A DNA stretch of 64,000 bases. Origin: Ruegeria sp. SCSIO 43209 (GTDB lineage Bacteria; Pseudomonadota; Alphaproteobacteria; Rhodobacterales; Rhodobacteraceae). Shown here piece after piece: positions 17,683 to 26,765 of this stretch (within the stretch, counting starts at the first letter, position 1; each line of letters starts with the position of its first letter). The translations under genes were made by a program, and so were the position numbers. The notes below the pieces were generated by a model. That model had not been told where the DNA came from, made no database searches, and saw nothing but the letters and a program-made list of their open reading frames with translations. The stretch covers positions 2,319,001 through 2,383,000 of the forward strand of contig NZ_CP065359.1 in the NCBI RefSeq assembly GCF_019904295.1, written 5' to 3'.

Positions 17683-18189
17683 ATGAAACGATCCCTCATC
17701 GCCATGCTCACCGCCATAACAATGATTGGAGGCCCTGCATTGGCCGATCAAACCGACATCACCCGCACCCTAACGGATATCGCTGCAGGCGCAGACCGGC
17801 ATGATTGGACCCGTGTAAGGGATGCCTTCGCCGATCACGTCAACATTGACTACACCAGCCTTTGGGGTGGAGACCCGGCAACCCAACCCGCTGACGAACT
17901 TGTTGCGGGCTGGGCCGCCTTCTTGCCCGGGTTCGACAGCACGCATCACATGGTGACCAACCACGCAATCACCTCAGTTTCAGAAACCGCCGCGACGGCG
18001 CAGGCTGATTTCACCGCTACCCACCGGCTTGACGATGGCCTATGGGTATTGGGCGGCCGTTATGACTATGTGCTGGAAAAAACAGGTGACCGCTGGGTTG
18101 TAACAGCGATGACAATGACCGCTCTTTGGGAAACCGGCGACCGTGGTCTCGTCGCCCTCGCCGGTGAACGCGGGGCCGGGGCCAACTGA
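17683..18189 (+). CDS. Secreted NTF2-like (SnoaL-type) protein, copy 2
   Basis: A 168-aa protein with signal peptide MKRSLIAMLTAITMIGGPALA, followed by an NTF2-like domain (AAGADRHDWTRVRDAFADHVNIDY, later HMVTNHAITSVSETAATAQADF and YDYVLEKTGDRWVVTAMTMT). The ATG 17683 is chosen because it opens the signal peptide and follows AAAGGA; an in-frame ATG at 17626 would overlap the preceding gene. The two neighbouring NTF2-like proteins share only fold-level features, so they are not a recent duplication. Confidence 0.85.
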   Translation: MKRSLIAMLTAITMIGGPALADQTDITRTLTDIAAGADRHDWTRVRDAFADHVNIDYTSLWGGDPATQPADELVAGWAAFLPGFDSTHHMVTNHAITSVSETAATAQADFTATHRLDDGLWVLGGRYDYVLEKTGDRWVVTAMTMTALWETGDRGLVALAGERGAGAN

Positions 18190-18191
18190 CA

Positions 18192-18279
18192 TCAGTTAAC
18201 GCCGCATCGTTGCGCGCCGGTTGCCTTGCCAGAGCGATGTTGGCAATCTCACTATTAGGCTTTGCTTTCGGTTAACTGA
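18192..18279. repeat. Nine-base inverted repeat spanning the gap before an SDR gene
   Basis: TCAGTTAAC at 18192-18200 and GTTAACTGA at 18271-18279 are exact reverse complements, 70 bases apart. They bracket nearly the whole gap between the second NTF2-like gene and the SDR gene at 18301. They could be paired operator half-sites or the base of a long stem. No named element was recognised. Confidence 0.5.
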
Positions 18280-18300
18280 CGAAAATTCAAAGGAAACCTC

Positions 18301-18993
18301 ATGACCGAACAACGTATCGCACTTGTGACCGGAGCCAATCGAGGCATCGGCAAAGAAGTCGCCCTACAACTGGCCCGCGATCATGGATTATTTGTTTTGG
18401 TAGCATCGCGCGACCCGCAAAAGGGACAAGCCACGGCCGAAGAGATTGGGCATGGAGCTAAGGCCTTGCAACTGGACGTGTCCGATCAGAGCTCGGTCAA
18501 CGCTGCCTTTGATAAGATCAACTCCGAATACGGATATCTCGACATACTGGTAAACAATGCAGGCGTTGACTACGACACGGATCAGCACACGCTCAGCGCC
18601 GACCTGGTGCGCGTGCGCCGTGCTTTCGAGACCAACTTCTTCGGAGCCTGGGCAACAACCATTTCGGCCGTTCCTTTACTTCAAAATGGTCATGATGCCC
18701 GGATTGTAAACGTGTCTTCCGGCTCAGGAGCGCTGACAGGCATGTCATCCAGCACTCCTGGATATGGCATCTCGAAAACAGCGCTCAATGCGCTGACCAT
18801 CAAGACTGCGGCTGATTTGAAACCCGAAGGCATCCTTGTCAACGCAGTGTGCCCCGGCTGGGTCGCCACTGACATGGGCGGGGGTGGTCGCCCGGTGTCC
18901 GAAGGGGCCAAGGGCGTCGTGTGGGCTGCAACACTGCCTGTGAACGGTCCAACAGGTGGTTTCTTTCGGGATGGGGTGCAAATTGATTGGTAG
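18301..18993 (+). CDS. SDR family oxidoreductase (carbonyl reductase-like)
   Basis: Short-chain dehydrogenase of 230 aa. It has the cofactor motif TGANRGIGKEV near residue 9, NNAGVDYD near residue 86, and the active site with Ser in VNVSSGSGALTG and Tyr/Lys in GYGISKTALNALT near residue 155. The ending with PTGGFFRDGVQIDW resembles plant-type carbonyl reductases of the SDR family. It converges with the LysR gene, with only three bases between the stops. Confidence 0.9.
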   Translation: MTEQRIALVTGANRGIGKEVALQLARDHGLFVLVASRDPQKGQATAEEIGHGAKALQLDVSDQSSVNAAFDKINSEYGYLDILVNNAGVDYDTDQHTLSADLVRVRRAFETNFFGAWATTISAVPLLQNGHDARIVNVSSGSGALTGMSSSTPGYGISKTALNALTIKTAADLKPEGILVNAVCPGWVATDMGGGGRPVSEGAKGVVWAATLPVNGPTGGFFRDGVQIDW

Positions 18994-18996
18994 GAT

Positions 18997-19833
18997 TTAT
19001 CTCGGCGCCATGAAATCGATCAGTTTCCTGACACGCTCGGGCAACAGGCGACGGCTGGGATAAACCGCATACATGTCTCGAGTCAGCGGGACAGTATTCT
19101 CAACTTCCAGTCGTCGCAGATCGCCCTCCACCATATCCTTAGGCAACATCGCTATCCCCAGATTACGACGAGCGGCCTGTGCTATGACATCAAGGTCGCC
19201 AATATTATGGGCTATGTGGGCTGGATTCACCGTCTCTCCCGTTTCCAGTACCCAAGGTTGACCCGCCATCAGCGCAGGAAGAGTCTGGAACTTCGGTCGC
19301 GTCAAAGGTCCCGAAAGTCCGTGCTCTCGAATGAAGCCCTGCCCTGCGCAAAAACAATATGGAACTGACCATAACCGCTTAGCAACAAGACCGGAGTCCG
19401 CAAGCGGACCGACCCGAAAGGCGAGGTCGATATTGTCCGCGAAAAAATCCAGCATGATGTTAGTCGTCGTCAGTTCAAGCTGGACCTGAGGATTTTGTTC
19501 GGCGAAATCCACCAGCTTTGGCCCAATCGTTGTACGAGCTGCCAAGGGTGGGGCCGTAATGCGGATCGTGTGGTGCCGCGTGTCATCGGTAAAACCCGCA
19601 ACACGCTGAAGCGCTTCAATCGGATCCTGACAACGATCCAGAAGACGGCGCCCCTCTTCGGTCAGGCGCACCTGCCTTGTCGTGCGCTCGAATAGCTTAG
19701 CGCCCAGATGATCCTCTAACATGGCAATCCTGCGACTAATCCTGCTAAGCGGAATACCCAGCCGATCTGCAGCTTTGGAAAAGCTGAGGTGGTGGGCGAC
19801 AACAGTAAACAGGCCAAGGTCGTTGTAGATCAT
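18997..19833 (-). CDS. LysR family transcriptional regulator
   Basis: Regulator of 278 aa from ATG 19833. The N-terminal winged helix (NDLGLFTVVAHHLSFSKAADRLGIPLSRISRRIAMLE) and linker (LGAKLFERTTRQVRLTEEG) are typical, with a substrate-binding domain after residue 90. An in-frame GTG at 19878 would add 15 residues that do not fit the family, so the ATG is preferred although neither has a good ribosome-binding site. It is divergent from the quinone oxidoreductase at 19922 and probably controls it and the SDR downstream. Confidence 0.92.
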   Translation of the reverse strand: MIYNDLGLFTVVAHHLSFSKAADRLGIPLSRISRRIAMLEDHLGAKLFERTTRQVRLTEEGRRLLDRCQDPIEALQRVAGFTDDTRHHTIRITAPPLAARTTIGPKLVDFAEQNPQVQLELTTTNIMLDFFADNIDLAFRVGPLADSGLVAKRLWSVPYCFCAGQGFIREHGLSGPLTRPKFQTLPALMAGQPWVLETGETVNPAHIAHNIGDLDVIAQAARRNLGIAMLPKDMVEGDLRRLEVENTVPLTRDMYAVYPSRRLLPERVRKLIDFMAPR

Positions 19834-19921
19834 AATTCTATTTATGAGATAATACCTTCTAGATTCAACGATTATCACGAAATGGCGTCATCGCTATCTT
19901 CTGCGAAACAAAAGGAGATGC

Positions 19922-20920
19922 ATGATGCCGTACGCGATAGAAATCACCCAAACTGGCGGGCCCGAAGTTCTGCGAAGCGTTGACCAAGCTGTCGCACAGC
20001 CCGGTGCCAGAGAAATCCTGATCCGTAATCATGCCGGGGCGGTAAATTTTATCGATACGATTATTCGCCGTGGCGAAATGCCAGAGGGCATGATGCCAGA
20101 CCTGCCCCATGTACCCGGCGTTGAAGGTGCCGGAATCGTCGAAGCGACGGGCAAAGATGCCGTTGGTTTCGCCGTGGGTGATCGCGTCGCATGGATGGGC
20201 CCGATTGGTGCGGGCGGCTATGGTACGCATTCCGTAATAAGTGCACCTTATGTAACCAAAATTGCCGATACCATCGCCTTTGAAACCGCAGCAGCAATCC
20301 CTGTAAACGCAATGACGGCCTATCACATGCTGGTCAATCTGGGCGGTGCGGCGGCCGGAAGATCCGTACTGGTGCATGCGGCTGCAGGCGGAGTGGGCAC
20401 GATGGCCCTCCACATCGCCAAGCATCTGGGCATGACTGTGATCGCTTCGGTCAGCACTGAAAAGGTCGGATACGCCCAGGCGCAAGGAGCAGATTTTGTC
20501 ATCGACTATCGTACTCAGGACGTGGCCACGCTGGTGCCAGAGATCACAAGTGGGCGCGGTGTTGATCTGACGTTGAATCCGGTTTCCGGTGACTCCTTGA
20601 AATCAGACCTTGATGCGCTGGCTCCCCTTGGAACGGCTGTGCTCTTCGGATTCCTTGCCGGGCCGCCAGCTGGCGATTTTGCCGAGGATCTGGCGAAACA
20701 CTTCCAGAAATCTGTCTCAGTGCGGGTCAGCGATATTTACACGTATTTTTCCAACCGACCAACTGCATTCGGCGCGGACATGACCAAGGTATTCAAGCTG
20801 TTGGAAACTGGCATTCTGCGTCCTCAGATCACCACATACCCAATCGCCAAGGCTACGGAAGCACATCGCCGCCTAGAGGCGGGCGAAACCACCGGCAAGT
20901 TGGTGCTCAGCATCGATTGA
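19922..20920 (+). CDS. NADPH:quinone oxidoreductase (zinc-independent MDR family)
   Basis: A 332-aa medium-chain reductase of the quinone oxidoreductase (QOR/zeta-crystallin) type. It shows HAGAVNFIDTIIRRGEMP near residue 35, VPGVEGAGIVEATG near residue 62, and the nucleotide-binding AAAGGVGTMALHIAKHLG near residue 153. Zinc ligands are absent, as usual for QOR. An AAAGGAG site precedes two adjacent ATG codons (19922 and 19925), and either may start. It is probably regulated by the divergent LysR protein. Confidence 0.93.
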   Translation: MMPYAIEITQTGGPEVLRSVDQAVAQPGAREILIRNHAGAVNFIDTIIRRGEMPEGMMPDLPHVPGVEGAGIVEATGKDAVGFAVGDRVAWMGPIGAGGYGTHSVISAPYVTKIADTIAFETAAAIPVNAMTAYHMLVNLGGAAAGRSVLVHAAAGGVGTMALHIAKHLGMTVIASVSTEKVGYAQAQGADFVIDYRTQDVATLVPEITSGRGVDLTLNPVSGDSLKSDLDALAPLGTAVLFGFLAGPPAGDFAEDLAKHFQKSVSVRVSDIYTYFSNRPTAFGADMTKVFKLLETGILRPQITTYPIAKATEAHRRLEAGETTGKLVLSID

Positions 20921-20957
20921 CTCATTTAACAGACACGACATGCAAGGAACCAAAGCA

Positions 20958-21698
20958 ATGAACTCGGTTTTCGAAACGGCCCTCATCGGCAAACACGTTG
21001 TTATCATTGGCGGCAGCAGCGGCATGGGTAAGGCCACCGCAAAGCTGGCGGTGGCGCTCGGTGCGAAAGTTACCATCGCCAGCCGGAGTCTCGCCAAGCT
21101 GGAGGCAGCAGCGGCAGACATCGGAGGCGGAGTTCAGATCGCACCGGTCGATACCACCAACGAAACTGGCATGAAGTCCTGGGCCAGCGGCCTTGAAAAA
21201 GTAGATCATCTGGTCATCTCTGCCTCAAGCGCAGCGCGTGGGGCCTTCGCCGAATTGCCAACCACTGACCTGCGCGCGATGTTCGAGGCTAAATTTATCG
21301 GGCCCTATGTGGCGGCGCGTGAAGTCTTGCCTGTCTTGACTGAAGGCGGCTCCATCACCTTCTTTTCTGGCGTCCTCAGCCGCCGACCCTCTGCCGGTGC
21401 AACGGGTCTTGGGGCCGTGAACGCGGCGGTCGAAGCCCTGTCCAAGGGGTTGGCATTGGAGCTATCAGGTCGTGCGCGCGTGAACTGCATTAGCCCAGGA
21501 ATGGTTGCGACCGAGGCTTACGCGGCAATGTCCAATGAGGCTCGCGAGGCCATGTTCGCTCAGGTTGGTAACAGCCTGCCCGTCAGACGTATTGGTGAGG
21601 CAGAGGACATCGCCCAAGCCGTGATAATGGCAATGACAAATGGCTATCTCACGGGCGCTGTGCTGGATGTGGATGGTGGTCACCTAGTGCGTGGCTGA
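20958..21698 (+). CDS. SDR family oxidoreductase
   Basis: Short-chain dehydrogenase of 246 aa. The glycine motif is GGSSGMGKA near residue 18. ISASSAARGAF stands where NNAG normally occurs, so that motif is divergent. The catalytic region SGVLSRRPSAGATGLGAVNAAVEAL lacks the usual Tyr-x3-Lys: the position reads GLGAVNAA. This suggests an atypical or non-classical activity. The C-terminus GAVLDVDGGHLVRG is standard. ATG 20958 is chosen because AAGGA lies ten bases upstream; an in-frame ATG at 20940 would add six residues. Confidence 0.85.
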   Translation: MNSVFETALIGKHVVIIGGSSGMGKATAKLAVALGAKVTIASRSLAKLEAAAADIGGGVQIAPVDTTNETGMKSWASGLEKVDHLVISASSAARGAFAELPTTDLRAMFEAKFIGPYVAAREVLPVLTEGGSITFFSGVLSRRPSAGATGLGAVNAAVEALSKGLALELSGRARVNCISPGMVATEAYAAMSNEAREAMFAQVGNSLPVRRIGEAEDIAQAVIMAMTNGYLTGAVLDVDGGHLVRG

Positions 21699-21699
21699 A

Positions 21700-21719
21700 A
21701 GGCCAATGCGGATTGGCCT
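21700..21719. terminator. Bidirectional hairpin between convergent genes
   Basis: AGGCCAAT (21700-21707), loop GCGG, then ATTGGCCT (21712-21719) form a perfect 8-bp stem, two bases after the SDR stop and eight before the end of the convergent RpiR gene. There is no T-run, so termination strength is uncertain. Confidence 0.6.
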
Positions 21720-21726
21720 GATCCAA

Positions 21727-22641
21727 TCAGGGCTCTTCCGCGTGATATAGGCCTAGCTGATGGCGACGCTTGTGAAAGGTCGCCACTCTTTCGACGATCT
21801 CGTCGCTGGCCACTGCAATGACGAACGACAAAAGCGTTTCGAGCAATGCGATAGTACTTACTGATGACGGGAAGAATTGCGGCGTATCCGCCGAGATGAC
21901 GAACCCGTGTTGTGCATTGCGCAGAACAGGGCTGGCTGGGCTGTCAGAAAGACCGACCACCGTCATGCCCTGCTCTCGGGCAACTTGCACCGCCTCGACC
22001 ACTTCATTCCGATAAGGTTTGCAGGTCATCGCAATTAGCACATCGCGTTTGTCCGCCCATGCCAGATCGTCAATCGGATTTGATCCAGCGCGCGGGATAG
22101 CATGAAACTGCACCATGCCCGTCGAGGCCAGATAAACAAAGTTTCGCGCATTCGAATTGTTCACGCCAACGCCCAGCACGAACACGTTACGCGAATTCCA
22201 GATATCTTCAGCGGCGGCTTTCAGCTGTTCGGACGAGATATTGGCAAACGTCTCCTCGACATTGCGCAGGGCGTCCTGAACCATATCCGCATAAAGCCCG
22301 CCCATATTGCCGGACTTACGAATATCCTGCAGCCAACGTGCGCGTTCCGGGAAATCGGCCTGCCCGCGCCGGATCGCCTCGCGGAAGGGAACCCGGAAAT
22401 CTTCGTAGCCTTCGAACCCCACCTGCCGCGCCATTCGGACAATGGTATTGGGTTTCACATTGGCGGCTTCAGCAATTTCGCGTACAGTCGATACGCCCAC
22501 GTCGCGCGGGTTCTCAAGCACATAGGTCGCAGCCTTGCGTGCCTCGGGTGTCAACTGAGACAGTTCTTCCGCCAGCCGTTCCAAAACTAAATTTGATACA
22601 TCTGTCCCATTCATGATTGACGATGGTATTTTTGTTTGCAT
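21727..22641 (-). CDS. MurR/RpiR family transcriptional regulator
   Basis: Regulator of 304 aa (or 295 from the inner ATG at 22614). The N-terminal RpiR helix-turn-helix includes LTPEARKAATYVLENPRDVGVSTVREIAEAANVKPNTIVRMARQVGF. The C-terminal SIS domain has NVFVLGVGVNNSNARNFVYLAS and DVLIAMTCKPYRNEVVEAV, with SDSPASPV after it. The frame stays open upstream to 23022, but that part overlaps the divergent gene and is not RpiR-like. It is divergent from the dddQ operon and is its probable regulator; RpiR proteins often sense phosphorylated or carboxylated metabolites. Confidence 0.9.
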   Translation of the reverse strand: MQTKIPSSIMNGTDVSNLVLERLAEELSQLTPEARKAATYVLENPRDVGVSTVREIAEAANVKPNTIVRMARQVGFEGYEDFRVPFREAIRRGQADFPERARWLQDIRKSGNMGGLYADMVQDALRNVEETFANISSEQLKAAAEDIWNSRNVFVLGVGVNNSNARNFVYLASTGMVQFHAIPRAGSNPIDDLAWADKRDVLIAMTCKPYRNEVVEAVQVAREQGMTVVGLSDSPASPVLRNAQHGFVISADTPQFFPSSVSTIALLETLLSFVIAVASDEIVERVATFHKRRHQLGLYHAEEP

Positions 22642-22746
22642 ACGGTGTCGAGACCAAATCGACTCAGGGGGGGGCGGACCGATGTCTTTCAGTTCACTCC
22701 CGCGCTTGATTGAGGTCACCGTAAATGCATCGACGGAGTTTGCCGC

Positions 22747-23829
22747 ATGGCCCAATCCGAGACAATGAAGGCGATGGTCACCATGGGGCACGGTGATCTT
22801 GATCAGATGGTCTGGCACGAAAACTGGCCGTGTCCTACTCCCAAACCGGGCGAAGTTCTGATCAAGGTCGGTGCCTGTGGCCTGAACAATACCGACGTAA
22901 ACACTAGGTCCGGCTGGTATTCTAAAACCGTCAGCGATGCGACCACCGGTGGCGCGTTTGAAGAGGTCGGCACTGATGACCCAACCTGGGGCGGAGCGCC
23001 ACTGGCCTTTCCGCGCATTCAAGGGGCGGATGTCTGTGGGCAGATCGTTGGAGTTGGAGACGGCGTGGATCCAAACCGCTTGGGCGAGCGTGTGATAACC
23101 GATTGCTGGTTGCGCGATCCGACCGATCCGGTAAACAAGGACAAAACCGGCTACTTCGGATCAGAGCGAGATGGCGGCTTTGCCGAATACACAACGATCC
23201 CGGCTGTCAATGCGATAGCCATCCAATCAACACTTTCGGATGCTGAGCTGGCAACCTTCTCCTGTTCCTACTCAACCGCCGAAGGCATGCTGACCCGCGC
23301 CAAGGTCACCGCGGCTGACACTGTTCTTGTTCCGGGCGCATCTGGCGGCGTCGGTGGCGCTCTGGTTCAACTGGCCAAGCGCCGAAATGCGCGGGTCATC
23401 GCGATGGCGTCGGAGGCTAAGCACGACGACGTGGCCCTGTTGGGTCCAGATGTCATCCTGTCCCGCGCCCCCGATGATTTGCGCAAATCATTGGGAGACG
23501 AAAAGATCACGGTCGTTGCCGACGTGGTGGGCGGGTCATACTGGCCGCAGCTTATCAGCATTCTTGAACGCGGCGGACGCTATACCTGCTCGGGCGCCAT
23601 CGCGGGCCCTATGGTCGAGTTCGATTTGCGGACGTTCTACTTGCGCGATCTGACCTTTACAGGCTCGACCGTCATCGACCCCGAAGTAATGCAAAATCTT
23701 GTACGTTATATCGAAGCGGGCGAAGTAAAACCGGCCCTGGCCGCAACCTACCCTCTAAGCCAATTGCATGAGGCACAAACCGCCTTCATCGCGAAGAAAC
23801 ACACCGGAAACATCGTGGTGATCCCATGA
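22747..23829 (+). CDS. Medium-chain dehydrogenase/reductase in the dddQ operon
   Basis: A 360-aa alcohol dehydrogenase-like protein. The catalytic domain has [24 protein letters not shown] near residue 35 and [17 protein letters not shown] near residue 88. The nucleotide site is [19 protein letters not shown] near residue 195. The usual first zinc Cys is replaced (GLNNTD) and GHE reads GAD, so it resembles zinc-independent reductases. First gene of the operon, with a four-base overlap to dddQ. It might reduce acrylate- or aldehyde-type products of DMSP metabolism, but it does not look like AcuI, and the substrate is not known. Confidence 0.85.
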   Translation: MAQSETMKAMVTMGHGDLDQMVWHENWPCPTPKPGEVLIKVGACGLNNTDVNTRSGWYSKTVSDATTGGAFEEVGTDDPTWGGAPLAFPRIQGADVCGQIVGVGDGVDPNRLGERVITDCWLRDPTDPVNKDKTGYFGSERDGGFAEYTTIPAVNAIAIQSTLSDAELATFSCSYSTAEGMLTRAKVTAADTVLVPGASGGVGGALVQLAKRRNARVIAMASEAKHDDVALLGPDVILSRAPDDLRKSLGDEKITVVADVVGGSYWPQLISILERGGRYTCSGAIAGPMVEFDLRTFYLRDLTFTGSTVIDPEVMQNLVRYIEAGEVKPALAATYPLSQLHEAQTAFIAKKHTGNIVVIP

Positions 23830-24404
23830 CGTTGGATGATGTTTTAATGGCCGCCAGGCGATTGCATCAGAACCACCCGGATTTGGCGGGTTTTGGGGGT
23901 TGGCCAACAGATTTATCCAGAACGGACTTACAGCCCGCACAGATTCCGGCAACCCGGCTTGTCAGCAAATTTGGTCTGAACGGTACGCCCGAAACACAGG
24001 CATTGGTTACGGCTATTGCAGCAACTGCTGAGCAAGCGCACTGGAAACTGACCTATTCCGAATCCGAAGTCGGTGCGGATTTCTTGTCTCGATACGGGTA
24101 TTACGAACTGTTCGGACCCAGCGGGCATTTCCATTCGACCCAACTACGCGGTTATGTCGCCTATTGGGGCGCAGGTCTGCAGTATGACTGGCACAGCCAT
24201 CAGGCTGAAGAGCTATACCTGACGCTCGCTGGAAAAGCCTGTTTTAAGGTTGAAGGGAATGCACAGCTTGTCGGGCCGGGCCAGACCCGCCAGCATGAAA
24301 GTTGGCAAAGCCACGCCATGACGACAAGTGATCATTCAATCCTGACCTTTGTCTTGTGGCGGGGCGATGGAATGGATGATCTGCCTCGGATGGATGCCGC
24401 ATGA
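23826..24404 (+). CDS. dddQ: DMSP lyase DddQ (cupin)
   Basis: Cupin-type lyase of 192 aa that cleaves dimethylsulfoniopropionate to dimethyl sulfide and acrylate. The metal ligands known for DddQ all appear at matching positions and spacing: His125, Glu129 and Tyr131 in HSHQAEELY, and His163 in WQSHAM. Tyr120 is also present in QYDWH. The surrounding [21 protein letters not shown] is typical of the family. The start overlaps the preceding dehydrogenase stop (ATGA). The conserved active site makes the family call strong, but whether DMSP is the physiological substrate cannot be proved from sequence. Confidence 0.9.
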   Translation: MTLDDVLMAARRLHQNHPDLAGFGGWPTDLSRTDLQPAQIPATRLVSKFGLNGTPETQALVTAIAATAEQAHWKLTYSESEVGADFLSRYGYYELFGPSGHFHSTQLRGYVAYWGAGLQYDWHSHQAEELYLTLAGKACFKVEGNAQLVGPGQTRQHESWQSHAMTTSDHSILTFVLWRGDGMDDLPRMDAA

Positions 24405-24429
24405 CATACTGCGTCGAGGTGAAACCAAA

Positions 24430-25536
24430 ATGAAAATTGCCGGGATTTCTGTCTTTCAAATCGACCTGCCATTGGAGCATCCATACTGGCTGTCAGGCGG
24501 GCGATTGAAGTTTGAGAAGCTCGATGCGACGCTGGTCAAGATTGAAACCGACAAAGGGCTTGTTGGTTGGGGCGAAGGCACGCCCTGGGGGCATACCTAT
24601 GTACCCGCCCACGGCCCCGGCATACGGGCCGGGATCGAGACGATGGCACCGTTTGTTCTTGGCCTCGACCCGCGGCGAGTTCTGGATGTTGAACGCGCGA
24701 TGGATCAGGCCCTACCCGGGCATCTCTACGCCAAAAGCCCGATTGACATGGCGTGCTGGGACATAGCCGGTCAGGTTGCTGGTCTTCCGATTGCTGATTT
24801 GATGGGGGGAGGGTCGCGTACGCCGCGCCCAATCGCATCCTCCGTAGGAGCCAAGACAATCGAAGAAACCCGCGCCGTCATCGAACGATACCGGCAGCGC
24901 GGCTATATCGCCCATTCCGTCAAAATCGGCGGCGATGTGGCCCGTGATATCGCCCGAATCCGTGACATGGAAAGCCTGCGCAATCCCGAAGACATCATCC
25001 TCTATGACGTCAATCGCGGCTGGACGCGGCAGCAGGCATTACGCGTGATGAGTGCGGTCGAAGACCTCAATGTCATGATCGAACAGCCTTGCGAAACACT
25101 GGATGACATTGCCGCGATCTCAGGCAAACATGCTTCGCCTGTTTCCGTTGATGAAAGCCTTGTGACCCTTCAGGACGCGACGCGCATAGCCCGCGATGGC
25201 ATTGCCGAAATATTTGGCATCAAGCTCAACCGGGTCGGCGGGCTGACCAAAGCGGTCCGAATGCGCGATGTCGCGCTGGCGCATGGGATTGACATGTTTG
25301 TAATGGCAACCGGTGGTTCTGTGCTGGCGGATACCGAAGCGCTGCATCTGGCGGCGACAATTCCGGATGCGAATTGCCATGCTGTCTGGGCCTGTCAGGA
25401 CATGATCACCGTCGATATCGCCGGTGGGCGTGGGCCGAGAAACGTGGATGGCCACCTGCATCTACCCGAAACACCGGGCCTTGGCGTTCACCCAGATGAA
25501 GATGCGTTGGGTGATCCTGTGGCGATCTACCGGTAA
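24430..25536 (+). CDS. Enolase-superfamily enzyme (mandelate racemase/muconate lactonising type)
   Basis: A 368-aa member of the mandelate racemase/muconate-lactonising subgroup. Catalytic lysines are in AHSVKIGGD (KxK-like region near residue 165) and GIKLNRVGG near residue 267. Metal ligands are Asp in LYDVNRGW, Glu in IEQPC and Asp in SVDESL. The position of both lysines fits a racemase or epimerase, such as the hydroxyproline-betaine 2-epimerase HpbD. Location beside dddQ suggests an onium compound as substrate, but this is inference. ATG 24430 follows GAGGTGAAACC; a longer in-frame start would overlap dddQ. Confidence 0.85.
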   Translation: MKIAGISVFQIDLPLEHPYWLSGGRLKFEKLDATLVKIETDKGLVGWGEGTPWGHTYVPAHGPGIRAGIETMAPFVLGLDPRRVLDVERAMDQALPGHLYAKSPIDMACWDIAGQVAGLPIADLMGGGSRTPRPIASSVGAKTIEETRAVIERYRQRGYIAHSVKIGGDVARDIARIRDMESLRNPEDIILYDVNRGWTRQQALRVMSAVEDLNVMIEQPCETLDDIAAISGKHASPVSVDESLVTLQDATRIARDGIAEIFGIKLNRVGGLTKAVRMRDVALAHGIDMFVMATGGSVLADTEALHLAATIPDANCHAVWACQDMITVDIAGGRGPRNVDGHLHLPETPGLGVHPDEDALGDPVAIYR

Positions 25537-25643
25537 CGATACACGCCTCTTGTGCAAGTTCGATAACGGTCATCTGCCGAGGTTGACCTTGCCGCTTCGC
25601 CATGGGAACGATGCGCGATGGCTTAGTCGAACAGGATAGCGCG

Positions 25644-26765
25644 ATGAAGATCGAACCCTTTGGCGTCGAAATCTGGATGGATGAATGGGAAACCCGCTGC
25701 GCCTATAACCTTGCAGAGACTTGCGTCGAGAGCCTGAGTATCGCCGAGCTTTTGAAGCTTTCCGGCAAAAACTCGGATGATCTGTCTGAATTGTTGGGGA
25801 TGAAAATGACCTATGGCGCGATCCGGGGCTCGGACCGGCTGCGCGATGCGATTTGTAGCCTATATGAACAGCAAAAGCGTGAGAATGTCATCGTCACCCA
25901 TGGCACCATCGGTGCCAACATGCTGGTCCACAAAACGCTGGTCGAGCGCGGCGACAAGGTGGTGGCCGTCGTGCCCACCTATCAGCAACACTATTCCATC
26001 CCGGCCAGCATCGGCGCGGAGGTGACGCAGATCCATTTACGGGCCGAGAACGCTTATTTGCCCGATCTTGAGGAGCTGCGCGCCGCCGTAACTCCGGGCA
26101 CCAAACTGATTGCCATCAACAACCCCAACAACCCAACCGGTGCGGTGATGGATCGCGCATTCCTGCTTGAGATCGTCGAAATCGCGCGCTCCGCTGGAGC
26201 ATGGTTGCTGTGTGATGAAGTCTATCGCGGTACCGGGCAAGAAGGTTCGGGCATGACGGATGCGGTTGCAGATCTTTATGAGAAAGGCATTTCAACCGCG
26301 GGCATGTCCAAGGCGTTTTCGCTGGCAGGGCTGCGACTGGGTTGGATTGCGGCCAACCCAGAATTGATCGAAGCGGTTTCGATCCATCGGGACTATGACA
26401 CGATCTCGGTCGGCATGATCGACGACCATTTCGCCGCGCTTGCGCTGGAAAACCACGACAAGATTCTGGCGCGCAGCCACGCCATAACGCGCGGCAACCT
26501 CGCCATGCTGGAAGAATGGGTCGAAAGCGAGCCCAAAATCAGCTGGGTCAAACCCAAAGCAGGAACAACTGCACTTTTGTATTACGATGTCGACATGCCC
26601 TCGCGCGAGTTCTGCGTGAAACTGCTGCAGGAAACCGGCGTGATGTTCACACCGGGCTCTGCCTTGGGTCTCGAAGGCTGTGTTCGGATCGGTTACGCCA
26701 ATACTCCGTCGATCATTCGCGAAGGGCTGGAAAAAGTTTTCACCTTCCTTGCGAAGCTCGACTAG
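25644..26765 (+). CDS. PLP-dependent aminotransferase (class I/II)
   Basis: Fold-type I aminotransferase of 373 aa. NNPNNPTGAVMD near residue 165 and LLCDEVYRG near residue 195 (Asp and Tyr that contact the cofactor) are present. The PLP-binding lysine is in AGMSKAFSLAGLRLGW near residue 222, and the C-terminal substrate-binding Arg is in CVRIGYAN. It is the last gene of the dddQ operon, 107 bases after the enolase-superfamily gene, and could process an amino-acid-derived product. Its stop overlaps the convergent aglK stop by four bases. ATG 25644 is favoured by homology length over an earlier in-frame start at 25602. Confidence 0.87.
   Translation: MKIEPFGVEIWMDEWETRCAYNLAETCVESLSIAELLKLSGKNSDDLSELLGMKMTYGAIRGSDRLRDAICSLYEQQKRENVIVTHGTIGANMLVHKTLVERGDKVVAVVPTYQQHYSIPASIGAEVTQIHLRAENAYLPDLEELRAAVTPGTKLIAINNPNNPTGAVMDRAFLLEIVEIARSAGAWLLCDEVYRGTGQEGSGMTDAVADLYEKGISTAGMSKAFSLAGLRLGWIAANPELIEAVSIHRDYDTISVGMIDDHFAALALENHDKILARSHAITRGNLAMLEEWVESEPKISWVKPKAGTTALLYYDVDMPSREFCVKLLQETGVMFTPGSALGLEGCVRIGYANTPSIIREGLEKVFTFLAKLD

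Noticed and set aside
22747..23829. AcuI acryloyl-CoA reductase
   Set aside because: It would suit the dddQ operon, but the N-terminus and length do not resemble AcuI.
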